Below, one piece after another: positions 15,695-23,339 of a stretch of 25,018 nt of DNA (its first letter is position 1; every line of letters starts with the position of its first letter). The DNA comes from TMED-70 sp036164085 (lineage in GTDB: Bacteria > Chloroflexota > Dehalococcoidia > Lucifugimonadales > Lucifugimonadaceae): assembly GCA_036164085.1 (NCBI GenBank), contig JAYZJV010000016.1, forward strand, positions 1-25,018, written 5' to 3'. Below the pieces are notes generated by a model. That model searched no databases, was not told the DNA's origin, and saw nothing but the letters and a program-made list of their open reading frames with translations. The translations under genes were made by a program, and so were the position numbers.

Positions 15695-16359
15695 AACAAG
15701 ACTTTGTTATAAATTTTCATGGTGATTCTACTTTAGTTGTAAAACTAGGTGAAGCTATAGATATTGAAACCAACGAAGTAGTACATAATCTAATTGATAA
15801 ATTAGAAAAAGAAATAATTAATCAAAATTACATAGAAGATATCTATCCTACTTTTAACAATATAGTAATAAATTACGACAATTTATTGATTGATTTTGAA
15901 ACTTTGAAAATTGATCTTTCAAAAAAAATATCTAATCATTTAATAAAATATAAAAACAATTTATATGAAGAAAAAATCATTGAAATTCCAGTTAAATATG
16001 GGCAAGAATATGGCCCAGATTTAAAAAATATGTCTGAAAAGCTTAAAATTTCTGAAGAAAAAATCATTGAAATTCACACTCAATCTTTATATAGAATTTT
16101 TATGATTGGTTTCATGCCAGGCTTTCCATATTTAGGAGGCTTAGATAAAAGAATATCATTTCCAAGACTTTCTACTCCAAGAAAAATAGTTCCTGAAGGA
16201 TCCGTTGGAATTGCTGGGATGCAAACAGGTATTTATCCTTTTGACTCTCCTGGAGGCTGGAACATTATTGGTCGAACAGATAAGAAGCTTTTTGATGCAG
16301 ATAATAATCCACCAGCATTATTATCAAGTGGTCTAAACTTGAAATTTATAAGAGAATGA
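15691..16359 (+). CDS. pxpB: 5-oxoprolinase subunit B / KipI-family carboxyltransferase-like protein
   Basis: 222 residues. The C-terminal half has the diagnostic KipI region, FMPGFPYLGGLD followed by PRLSTPRKIVPEGSVGIAG and SPGGWNIIGRT. The N-terminal domain (1-90) is variable, as usual. The cyclophilin-like fold of PxpB/KipI is the first part of the carboxyltransferase domain of urea carboxylase (urea amidolyase), and the PxpC fold is the second. The family also includes the KipI inhibitor of the KinA kinase in Bacillus, but no kinase is nearby. ATGA overlaps join it to pxpA and pxpC, implying equal expression and a complex. Confidence 0.9.
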   Translation: MKQDFVINFHGDSTLVVKLGEAIDIETNEVVHNLIDKLEKEIINQNYIEDIYPTFNNIVINYDNLLIDFETLKIDLSKKISNHLIKYKNNLYEEKIIEIPVKYGQEYGPDLKNMSEKLKISEEKIIEIHTQSLYRIFMIGFMPGFPYLGGLDKRISFPRLSTPRKIVPEGSVGIAGMQTGIYPFDSPGGWNIIGRTDKKLFDADNNPPALLSSGLNLKFIRE

Positions 16360-17396
16360 TTAAATTTTTAAATTCTGGAATATTATCAAGCTTTCAAGAT
16401 AAAGGTAGATACGGGAAAAAAAAATTTGGTGTTTCCAGATCTGGATGTTTAGATGTTTTTTCTTTTGAATTATCTAACAGATTATTAGGTAATTCTCATG
16501 ATGAACCTGCTATTGAAATATTAGGAGGTTTTTCCTGTGTTTTTTTACAAGAAACTGTTATATCAATAACGGGTCCTTTAGAAATCTTTTCCGTAAATGA
16601 TAATTTTATTTATCAAACTAATTCTTCAATAAAAATGAATATTGGAGACAAACTAGATATACCCTTTAGCAATAAAGGGAATCTATTTTATTTATCAGTT
16701 TCAGGAGGATTTAAAATTAATAAGGTTATGAATTCTTATTCTTATCATCAACCTTCAAATATAACCGATGAACTAAAAATATCAAATGGAGACATTGTCA
16801 AATTAAATAACAATATTCAAAGTGATTTGTTGATTTCTGATAATACTTTTTTTGAAAAAAGAATATTCAATAATGAAACGATTAGGATCATATATAACGA
16901 AGATATAAATGTTAAAGAATTTAAAAATATTTTTGAACAAAGAGAATTTAGAATATCTGATCAAATTAACCGTCAAGGGATTAGACTGAAAGGAGAACCG
17001 CTTGATTTTTTTAAAGATCAAAATGAGATTTCGTCAGAAGTTTCAGCAGGGACGGTGCAGCTTCCTCCAGATGGGATTCCTATTATATTATTGAATGATT
17101 CTCAAACTACAGGAGGGTACAAAAAAATTGGTTCAATACCTAGATTTCAATTGTCAAAAATCTGTCAGAAACCAATTTCTTCCAGAGTGAAATTTTCTGG
17201 AATATCATTAAGTGAATCTATTTCTGAATTTCGTAAGATGCACTTAGAATTCAATAAAATCAATATTCAAAATTATACAAATAGAGTTCTAGAAGTAAAC
17301 GGGAGAATGATTTCAGTTCTAATTTCTCAAAATAATAGTATAATATCGATAGCTGATAATCAGCAATTCGAAATAATTGAGGAGAAATTTGAGTAA
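16356..17396 (+). CDS. pxpC: 5-oxoprolinase subunit C / KipA-family biotin-dependent carboxyltransferase-like protein
   Basis: 346 residues. The family signature FGVSRSGCLDVFSFELSNRLLGN lies at about 24-46, followed by EPAIEILGG. The C-terminal part contains GTVQLPPDGIPIILLNDSQTTGGY, as in the urea carboxylase carboxyltransferase domain. That homology gives the family its database name of biotin-dependent carboxyltransferase. In known 5-oxoprolinases it works with PxpA and PxpB. The start overlaps the pxpB stop (ATGA), and the 3' end overlaps the gamma subunit gene by 8 bp. Base composition matches its neighbours, so there is no sign of separate transfer. Confidence 0.9.
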   Translation: MIKFLNSGILSSFQDKGRYGKKKFGVSRSGCLDVFSFELSNRLLGNSHDEPAIEILGGFSCVFLQETVISITGPLEIFSVNDNFIYQTNSSIKMNIGDKLDIPFSNKGNLFYLSVSGGFKINKVMNSYSYHQPSNITDELKISNGDIVKLNNNIQSDLLISDNTFFEKRIFNNETIRIIYNEDINVKEFKNIFEQREFRISDQINRQGIRLKGEPLDFFKDQNEISSEVSAGTVQLPPDGIPIILLNDSQTTGGYKKIGSIPRFQLSKICQKPISSRVKFSGISLSESISEFRKMHLEFNKINIQNYTNRVLEVNGRMISVLISQNNSIISIADNQQFEIIEEKFE

Positions 17397-17766
17397 TTCT
17401 TTATTAGATGGATTGCAAGTGTTTTGGATAGGAATACTTGTTGTTTTTATTGTTTTGATCTTACTTCTACTTTCGATAAAGGTATTAACTTTTTTTGAAA
17501 CTGAAAATACAAAAAAAGAAATTATCAAGAACAAATTAACAACTAATGAAAAAGATGGCAATCTATTCGATATAGCCGCCGCTATAGGTGTTTCAATTTT
17601 TACAAAAAGTAAAAATAAAACTAATGAAATTGCCGCTGCTGCTGCTGTTTCAATATTTGAAAATGAAAATCAAAAATTAATAGATAGAGATTTTTCTTCT
17701 TATAATTCTCCTTGGATTACAATTAATAGATCAAGAATGATGCAAAAAAAAACTAGAAGGATATGA
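17389..17766 (+). CDS. OadG-type gamma subunit of a sodium-translocating decarboxylase
   Basis: 125 residues from a TTG at 17389, which follows GGAG (17381-17384) and overlaps the pxpC stop; an earlier TTG at 17377 is possible. One transmembrane helix (about 11-30) is followed by a charged cytoplasmic part. The C-terminal SPWITINRSR with a basic end is the OadG hallmark. Between them lies the Ala-rich IAAAIGVSIF motif of the family, here present twice in tandem (61-71 and 80-90). OadG stabilises the complex of beta and carboxyl-transfer subunits in oxaloacetate- and methylmalonyl-CoA-type sodium pumps. It is followed by the biotin carrier (1-bp gap) and the beta subunit. Confidence 0.82.
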   Translation: MSNSLLDGLQVFWIGILVVFIVLILLLLSIKVLTFFETENTKKEIIKNKLTTNEKDGNLFDIAAAIGVSIFTKSKNKTNEIAAAAAVSIFENENQKLIDRDFSSYNSPWITINRSRMMQKKTRRI

Positions 17767-17767
17767 A

Positions 17768-18220
17768 TTGAGTAAATATAAACTTATTATTGATGGACAA
17801 AACTTTGATGTAGAAATTATTTCAGAAAAAAATAATTCTTATCAGGTAATGGTTAATGGAGAGCTAATAGAAGTTTTAAAAGAATCTCCAACAAATTCAG
17901 ATATGAAAGAAGCCTTAATTCCTAAAGTTTCTCAAACTGATAAAGAAAATGTAGTTAAGAAATTACATACAAAACAAAATATCGTTAATAATCATGAATC
18001 TTCAAACAGAGATTCTATTAAGGCTTTAATGCCAGGAAAAGTTTTAAAAGTTTTAGTTTCAATAGGTGATAAAATTGAATCAGGAGCACCTCTTTTGGTT
18101 ATAGAATCTATGAAAATGGAAAATGTTATTTCTTCCAATAAAAAAGGCGAAGTCAAAAAAATACATGTAAAGGTTGATGATAATGTTCAGTATGACCAAC
18201 CTTTGGTGGATATAAATTGA
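17768..18220 (+). CDS. Biotin carboxyl carrier protein of the sodium-pump module
   Basis: 150 residues. The TTG start at 17768 lies six bases after AAGGA. The N-terminal part (1-80) is a linker-like lead with a short beta region. The C-terminal biotinyl domain (about 84-149) carries ESMKMENV, with the biotin-accepting lysine at 116. The Met-Lys-Met signature marks biotin, not lipoate, so it is not a spare lipoyl domain for the dehydrogenase E1 genes. Its context (between OadG and OadB) matches the separate biotin carriers of methylmalonyl-CoA and malonate decarboxylase pumps. The carried carboxyl group would be taken from a substrate by a carboxyltransferase and released at OadB. Confidence 0.9.
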   Translation: MSKYKLIIDGQNFDVEIISEKNNSYQVMVNGELIEVLKESPTNSDMKEALIPKVSQTDKENVVKKLHTKQNIVNNHESSNRDSIKALMPGKVLKVLVSIGDKIESGAPLLVIESMKMENVISSNKKGEVKKIHVKVDDNVQYDQPLVDIN

Positions 18221-18236
18221 TTTTGAGAATAATATT

Positions 18237-19436
18237 ATGCTAGATTACATAGAACCTTTAATTGAAGGAATAAATGATTTAATTTCAAATCCTAGTATGG
18301 TAATAATGTGGTTTATTTCAGGTCTTCTATATTATTTTGGTATTTATAAAAAGAAGGAGCCATTATTATTAATCCCTATATCCACAGGTATTTTATTAGC
18401 TAATTTACCAATGGGAGAATTAATTAGATCAGGTAGTAATGGAGAACCTGATGGATTTTTAAGAATTTTTCAAAATATAGGGATGGCTAATGACATTCTT
18501 CCTCTTTTGATCTTTTTAGGAATGGGGGCTTTAACTGATTTTGAACCTGTATTATCAAATCCTAAAACCCTGCTTTTAGGTGCAGCAGCTCAGGTAGGTG
18601 TATTTGCAGCACTTTTAGGGGCATTATTTATTAGTTTGACTCCAATGTTTGATTTTGGCTTATTAGAAGCTGCTTCTATAGGCATAATAGGAGGAGCAGA
18701 TGGTCCAACAACAATTTTTATTTCTACTAGGATGAGAGAAATAGGGAATAACTTACCTCTATATCAAATGAGCGATATAGTAGGTGCTACTGCGGTTGCA
18801 GCATATTCTTATATGGCCTTGGTTCCTATAATTCAACCACCACTAATCAGATTGTTTACGACCAGAAATGAACGCAAAATAAAAATGGATTATTCTGAAA
18901 AAAAGATTTCTAAGAGAACTAAAATTTTATTTCCAATATTAACTATTATTATAGTCAGTATTTTAGTCCCTGACGCATCTCCACTTATTTCAATCATGAT
19001 GTTTGGAAATATTTTAAGAGAATCTGGAGTGGTAGACAGATTGGCTAAAACTGCACAAAATGAATTGATGAATATAGTTATTATTTTACTCGGACTATCA
19101 GTTGGAGCTACCATGCCTGCCAATGTATTTTTAAAAGTAGAAACAATTTCTATTTTTATTCTTGGGCTTATATCTTTTATCTTTGCAACTATTTCGGGGA
19201 TTTTATTGGCAAAGATAATGAATTTATTTTTACAAAAACCAATCAATCCTATGATTGGGGCAGCAGGAGTTTCTGCAGTTCCCATGGCTGCTAGAGTAGT
19301 TCAAAATGAAGCCTTTAAGGAAGACCCCGATAATTATATTCTCATGCATGCAATGGGTCCAAATATAGCAGGTGTAATAGGTACAGCAACCGTTGCTGGT
19401 GTTCTTTTGGCTATTGTTCCAAACTTGGTATCATAA
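18237..19436 (+). CDS. Sodium-translocating decarboxylase beta subunit (OadB/MmdB family)
   Basis: 399 residues, polytopic with re-entrant regions, the family's usual size. The signature GGADGPTTIF at 152-161 contains Asp155, matching the aspartate essential for sodium passage in oxaloacetate decarboxylase. The C-terminal part has AAGVSAVPMAARVVQ and HAMGPNIAGVIGTATVAG, also conserved. The protein releases CO2 from carboxybiotin while moving sodium ions outward across the cytoplasmic membrane. It sits 16 bp after the biotin carrier and 3 bp before a permease gene. Because no alpha subunit is nearby, the carboxyl donor is unknown. Confidence 0.93.
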   Translation: MLDYIEPLIEGINDLISNPSMVIMWFISGLLYYFGIYKKKEPLLLIPISTGILLANLPMGELIRSGSNGEPDGFLRIFQNIGMANDILPLLIFLGMGALTDFEPVLSNPKTLLLGAAAQVGVFAALLGALFISLTPMFDFGLLEAASIGIIGGADGPTTIFISTRMREIGNNLPLYQMSDIVGATAVAAYSYMALVPIIQPPLIRLFTTRNERKIKMDYSEKKISKRTKILFPILTIIIVSILVPDASPLISIMMFGNILRESGVVDRLAKTAQNELMNIVIILLGLSVGATMPANVFLKVETISIFILGLISFIFATISGILLAKIMNLFLQKPINPMIGAAGVSAVPMAARVVQNEAFKEDPDNYILMHAMGPNIAGVIGTATVAGVLLAIVPNLVS

Positions 19437-19439
19437 AAA

Positions 19440-20195
19440 ATGGAATACTCTGTCTATATATATCTGATTTTATCTATAGTTTGTTTGTTTATTGGATTTT
19501 TAGGAGGGTTTTTAGGAATTGCTTTAGGAGCAGTTAGATTGCCAATTATTATAATCTTAGGAATAGAACCGATAATTGCTGCATCTACAAATCTATTAGC
19601 TGTTATTTTTGGATCTTTTGCAGGGTTAATACCTGCTATAAAACAAAATAGAGTACCTGTAAAATCGTCTTTATTAATTTCTATCCCTTCAATGATTGCG
19701 GCATTTTTAGGAGGTTATTTTGCATTCCAAATACCGGAATCAGCTTTAGTTATAATAATGATTTTTTGTCTAGTTGTATCTGGCTTAGTAATGACATTTT
19801 ATAAATTAACTGAATATGATACTAATCACTTAAATATGAATTCTTTCAGAGCTATTTTAGTAGGTATTTTTATTTCATATTTTGGGGGAACCGTCGGATT
19901 GGCTTTGGGGGTTTTAAGAGTTCCTGCTTTTGTATATTTTCTTAGGATGAATATTAAGAATGCAGGAGGAATAAATCTTTTAGTATCAATTCTGGTAGGA
20001 ATTTCTGCGTATGCAGGTCACTCTTTTTCTAGTGGAATAGATTACTTGCTTGTTGGATCAATTGTATCTCCCACAATAATAGGAATGTATTTAGGTTCAA
20101 GATTTGTAAAAATTGCTAATGACAATCAGCTTCGCAAAGCATTAGGAATAACTTTAATAATTTTATCAATAGTTATATTTGTAAGAGAGATTTAG
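19440..20195 (+). CDS. TauE/SafE (TSUP) family membrane permease
   Basis: 251 residues with about seven to eight hydrophobic helices and an internal duplication typical of TSUP proteins: LGGFLGIALGAVRLPIII early in the protein and FGGTVGLALGVLRVPAFV in the second half are clearly related. Members move small anions such as sulfite, sulfonates and other organic acids across the cytoplasmic membrane. As the last gene of the operon (3 bp after oadB; no strong ribosome site, so coupling is likely) it probably moves the substrate or product of the pxp/sodium-pump module. The stop codon forms part of the terminator stem. Confidence 0.83.
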   Translation: MEYSVYIYLILSIVCLFIGFLGGFLGIALGAVRLPIIIILGIEPIIAASTNLLAVIFGSFAGLIPAIKQNRVPVKSSLLISIPSMIAAFLGGYFAFQIPESALVIIMIFCLVVSGLVMTFYKLTEYDTNHLNMNSFRAILVGIFISYFGGTVGLALGVLRVPAFVYFLRMNIKNAGGINLLVSILVGISAYAGHSFSSGIDYLLVGSIVSPTIIGMYLGSRFVKIANDNQLRKALGITLIILSIVIFVREI

Positions 20196-20236
20196 GCAGA
20201 ATCTATTAGACTCTGCCTAAAATATCTGTTATTTTT
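20192..20236 (+). terminator. Rho-independent terminator of the pxp / sodium-pump operon
   Basis: TTAGGCAGA (20192-20200) pairs perfectly with TCTGCCTAA (20212-20220). Past an A/C mismatch, TCT and AGA add three more pairs around an ATT loop. A T-rich run follows (TTATTTTTT, ending 20237). The stem includes the permease stop codon. Read on the minus strand it lies just after sodN, but the tail there is less T-rich. Confidence 0.8.
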
Positions 20237-20654
20237 TAGTTTCCCAAAAGATATCACCTATTTCTTCTAGTGAAGCCTTAAATTCTTTAGCTTTGCCCAT
20301 ATCTACATTAACTTTTACAAATGATCCGAGCTTACATGCATTCCAAACTTTTTCATGTAAATCTGGATATTTTTCTAAATGTTCTGGTTTAAAGTAATCT
20401 GTCCAAATAACTAAAATATCATCTTTAGCTTTTTTTGCATGTTCTTCTTTAGCTGCTACAAATCTGGCCATAGAGTTACCAAGGCTTGCAGATGGTCCTT
20501 TTGAATAATCCAATTCTTCAAGCAATTCTGTCATCCTTATTACAGTCTGTGCTGCTTGTATAGCATCATGTGGGTCGTATATTCCACATGGAATGTCACA
20601 ATGACTGGTAGCTTCATGAATATTAAATACTTTTTCAAAAATATTAGTTAACAT
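20229..20654 (-). CDS. sodN: Nickel superoxide dismutase precursor
   Basis: 141 residues. The nickel hook HCDIPCGIY (His18 to Tyr26) follows a 17-residue leader; cleavage before His18 would free the N-terminal histidine, whose amine and side chain bind nickel along with Cys19 and Cys23. The remainder is the expected four-helix-type protein with EEHAKKAKDDILVIW. It converts superoxide to oxygen and hydrogen peroxide using nickel, a trait frequent in iron-poor marine bacteria. The ribosome site AAGGAG is well placed. The gene is divergent from the probable maturation peptidase. Its 3' end abuts the terminator of the opposite operon. Confidence 0.95.
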   Translation of the reverse strand: MLTNIFEKVFNIHEATSHCDIPCGIYDPHDAIQAAQTVIRMTELLEELDYSKGPSASLGNSMARFVAAKEEHAKKAKDDILVIWTDYFKPEHLEKYPDLHEKVWNACKLGSFVKVNVDMGKAKEFKASLEEIGDIFWETKK

Positions 20655-20703
20655 TTTTTCTCCTTGTTTGATTTTTTTATTGTGGTTATAGAATATATAT
20701 ATT

Positions 20704-21168
20704 ATGCTAAATTTCCAAAGTTTGATAATACCTTTTATTAAAAATTTTATAAATATACTTTTTTTTCGAAAAAATTATATGATTTTCAAAATTTCTGAAA
20801 TCAATAGCCATAGTATGGAACCAAATTTTCATGAAGGTCAGTATTTACTAGTTAAAAAAATTTCAAACTATAAAAAAATAAATAGATTCGATGTTTTAGT
20901 GCATTTTTGTAATATTCACTCTATCAATCACATTAAGAGAGTAATTGGATTGCCTAATGAAAGAATCAATTTCAAAGGTAAAAATCTTTTTATAAATGAT
21001 AAGTTGCTAAAAACTTTTTCAATTCCTGATTTGATAAATTTTGAAGTAAATATTGATAAAAAATCATTTTTCTTATTATCTGATAACCATTCACTCTTTG
21101 GGATATCTTGTGATTCAATAAAAAGAGGACCCTTAGAAAAAGAGGATGTTATAGGGGTTGTTATTTAA
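20704..21168 (+). CDS. sodX: Nickel-SOD maturation protease, S26 signal peptidase family (SodX)
   Basis: 154 residues, small for an S26 peptidase. The Ser box is SHSMEPNFHEGQYLLV with the nucleophile Ser37, and the Lys box is HIKRVIGLP with Lys78; SDNHSLFGISCDS is the third family box. A hydrophobic N terminus (about 5-21) may anchor it. Its place next to sodN fits SodX, which cuts the leader to expose the nickel-binding histidine. Here the pair is divergent (49-bp gap), whereas adjacent same-strand arrangements are common. No clear ribosome site precedes the ATG at 20704; a second ATG at 20779 would remove the hydrophobic segment. The 3' end overlaps the convergent hpnE-like gene by 8 bp. 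Confidence 0.85.
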   Translation: MLNFQSLIIPFIKNFINILFFRKNYMIFKISEINSHSMEPNFHEGQYLLVKKISNYKKINRFDVLVHFCNIHSINHIKRVIGLPNERINFKGKNLFINDKLLKTFSIPDLINFEVNIDKKSFFLLSDNHSLFGISCDSIKRGPLEKEDVIGVVI

Positions 21169-22438
21169 AATTATTTTCAATTAATTTTTTTGATGATAGT
21201 ACTGCTGTTTCCATTGTGTTTGGTAAATCTTGAATAGTCCAGTCCCCGACAAATAATAAATTTTTATTTTTTTTGTTTATTGTGGAGATTTGATCTTTTA
21301 TTTGAGTTGCTTTAGGCGATCTTATAGCTAGCGATTTTATAGTTTTGGTGTCATCAGATATGTTGAGTTCTTTTCTTAATATATTTTCATATTCGTATAC
21401 TAATTTTTCATTAGAATTTTTGATCAAATCACCTACAGCACTTAGAGATACTATTATTTTAAATTCTTTCTTTATTTTTTTTGATTTGTTATCAGAAAAT
21501 ATCCATTCTAATTTTGAGTTACTAAAACTAATAAACTCTTCATTTATTATCTTTTTATCAAACCAAAAATATATATTAATTATTCCATTAGTAGTGACAT
21601 TTAAATTTTTATTATTTAACTTGCCTAAGTTTATAGCATTACTTATATTTGTAGCTATTATAACTTTATTGTAGCTATATTTTTTATTTCTTCCTTCTAA
21701 AATGTACTTTTTATTAAAAAGGTTGATATTATTTATCTTCTCTCCTAAATATAGATTAGATTTATATTTTTTTAGGTAATCTTCAAAATTTTTATTTATA
21801 ATTTCGCTAAAAGGTTTTTTGAAATAGCAAATCCCAATATTTTTTTTAGGTTTGAAAATCATTAGTTTAAATAAATGTACTGCATGATTCATAGATACTT
21901 GATTAAGTTTAGAATTGAAAGCAGGAACACATATTATTTCCCAAAATTTTTTGATCATGTCCTGGTTCTGCCAATTTTTTTTAAGCCAAGTTTCAAAAGA
22001 AATTTTATAATTATAATTTTTGATTTTTGATAATTTATATAGTCCAATTAGAATCTTTAGTCTTTCACTAAACTTTAGGTTTTTATAATTCAGAACAGAA
22101 AAAATTAAATTGAATGGATATATTGAAATATTTGATTTAATGAAATATTTTTTAGAATTGTCTTGTACTGTTATGTTTAATTTTTTTTCTATATTCAAAT
22201 GATCTTGAACATTTATTTTATGTAATAACTCAATGAAATTTTTATAAGAAGGTAAAAAGATATGTTGCCCAATATCTACTTTGTTTTTACCGCTATTAAT
22301 TGACCCAGCTCTACCACCTAAATTTTTTTTTGATTCAAAAACATCTACGTTATAACCTTTTTCGATCAAATAAACGGACGCAGCAATACCAGAAATTCCC
22401 CCTCCGATAATTGCTATTTTTTCATTAATATTTTTCAA
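21161..22438 (-). CDS. hpnE: HpnE-like FAD-dependent hydroxysqualene dehydroxylase / carotenoid-desaturase-type amine oxidase
   Basis: 425 residues. The N-terminal dinucleotide fold is clear: IAIIGGGISGIAASVYLIEKG, with the FAD-contact stretch KKNLGGRAGS. The DIGQHIFLPSY region is close to the DNGQH motif of HpnE and related phytoene desaturases. The C terminus FVGDWTIQDLPNTMETAVLSS is the family's FAD-binding end. HpnE removes the hydroxyl of hydroxysqualene to give squalene. It lies 3 bp after the HpnC-like gene, supporting that role over amine oxidation. The coding sequence is very Lys/Asn/Ile-rich. It overlaps the end of sodX convergently. Confidence 0.82.
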   Translation of the reverse strand: MKNINEKIAIIGGGISGIAASVYLIEKGYNVDVFESKKNLGGRAGSINSGKNKVDIGQHIFLPSYKNFIELLHKINVQDHLNIEKKLNITVQDNSKKYFIKSNISIYPFNLIFSVLNYKNLKFSERLKILIGLYKLSKIKNYNYKISFETWLKKNWQNQDMIKKFWEIICVPAFNSKLNQVSMNHAVHLFKLMIFKPKKNIGICYFKKPFSEIINKNFEDYLKKYKSNLYLGEKINNINLFNKKYILEGRNKKYSYNKVIIATNISNAINLGKLNNKNLNVTTNGIINIYFWFDKKIINEEFISFSNSKLEWIFSDNKSKKIKKEFKIIVSLSAVGDLIKNSNEKLVYEYENILRKELNISDDTKTIKSLAIRSPKATQIKDQISTINKKNKNLLFVGDWTIQDLPNTMETAVLSSKKLIENNFK

Positions 22439-22441
22439 TTT

Positions 22442-23335
22442 TTATATATAAGTTTTAAATATTGACTTGAAAATTATAATAAGTTTTTCAAATTTGTTAG
22501 TTTTAGGTTTTTTCAAGAGTATCTTGAATTTCTGATTTTGTATTTTATTTAATATTTTTTCTCCCGAACTTATAAATATTTGTATTATCAATGCATCCTT
22601 TTTATTTAAATAGGATGTTAGTTTTTGACCATCTTTATATAGTTTTTTATTTATATCAATTAGTTCAATTATAAGTTTTTCAAATTTTTCTTTAAAAACA
22701 TTGTCCTGTATAGTATTTTGATTATTGATTTTTGAAAGGTCGACTTTGTGTTTTTTTAATAAATCAATTGGAATATAAATTCTTTTTTTACCTAGGTCAA
22801 TTTGTATATCTTGGATAAAATTTGTTAGTTGTAATCCTGTACAAATTTTGTTAGATAATTCTATAAGATTTTTATCTTTATAACCGAGTATACTTAACAC
22901 TAATTCTCCAACAGGGTTTGCTGAATGATCACAATAATAAAGCAATTCCTCTATTGATTTATAACTATTTTTTTTTTGATCAATCGAATTTGCTTTTATC
23001 AATTTTTCAAATGGGTTCTTTGATAAATTATATTTTTTTATTGTTTTTTCTAATGCTATAAATATAGGATTAGTTGATTTATTATTGAATGCTTGATCAA
23101 GTTCTTTTTGCCATATATCTAAACCTTTAGCCACTTTGTTTGGAGACAGCTCATCTCCTATGAAATCAATACCCCTTGAAAAAGCATATATACTTGCGAA
23201 GTCATTCATAAGTTTTTTATTTAAAAAAAACATATAAATAGGGAAATTTTCGTAGTTTTTATTTATAATTTCATAGCAAATCTTAATAGATTCTTCATAG
23301 CTGAATTTCTTATTATTGAAAATTATGTCATGCAT
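22442..23335 (-). CDS. hpnC: HpnC-like squalene/phytoene synthase family protein
   Basis: 297 residues from the ATG at 23335, five bases after the upstream stop; a TTG at 23359 that overlaps the upstream gene is possible. Two DxxxD motifs are seen: DFIGD (57-61) and DIQID (176-180). YCDHSANPVGELVL and NYENFPIY are close to HpnC motifs, more than to HpnD or CrtB. HpnC converts presqualene diphosphate to hydroxysqualene. HpnD, which makes presqualene diphosphate from farnesyl diphosphate, is not in the window. Neighbours are the HpnE-like gene (3 bp downstream) and the phosphorylase-like gene upstream. Squalene, hopanoid precursor or C30 carotenoid are the plausible products. Confidence 0.8.
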   Translation of the reverse strand: MHDIIFNNKKFSYEESIKICYEIINKNYENFPIYMFFLNKKLMNDFASIYAFSRGIDFIGDELSPNKVAKGLDIWQKELDQAFNNKSTNPIFIALEKTIKKYNLSKNPFEKLIKANSIDQKKNSYKSIEELLYYCDHSANPVGELVLSILGYKDKNLIELSNKICTGLQLTNFIQDIQIDLGKKRIYIPIDLLKKHKVDLSKINNQNTIQDNVFKEKFEKLIIELIDINKKLYKDGQKLTSYLNKKDALIIQIFISSGEKILNKIQNQKFKILLKKPKTNKFEKLIIIFKSIFKTYI

Positions 23336-23339
23336 ATTA

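Noticed and set aside
15691..17396. PxpB/PxpC as KipI/KipA sporulation kinase regulators
   Set aside because: No histidine kinase or sporulation context is present, and linkage to pxpA and a biotin carrier favours a metabolic role.
17768..18220. Carrier domain as lipoyl E2 partner of the nearby E1 genes
   Set aside because: The attachment motif is Met-Lys-Met, the biotin signature, and the gene is locked between OadG and OadB.
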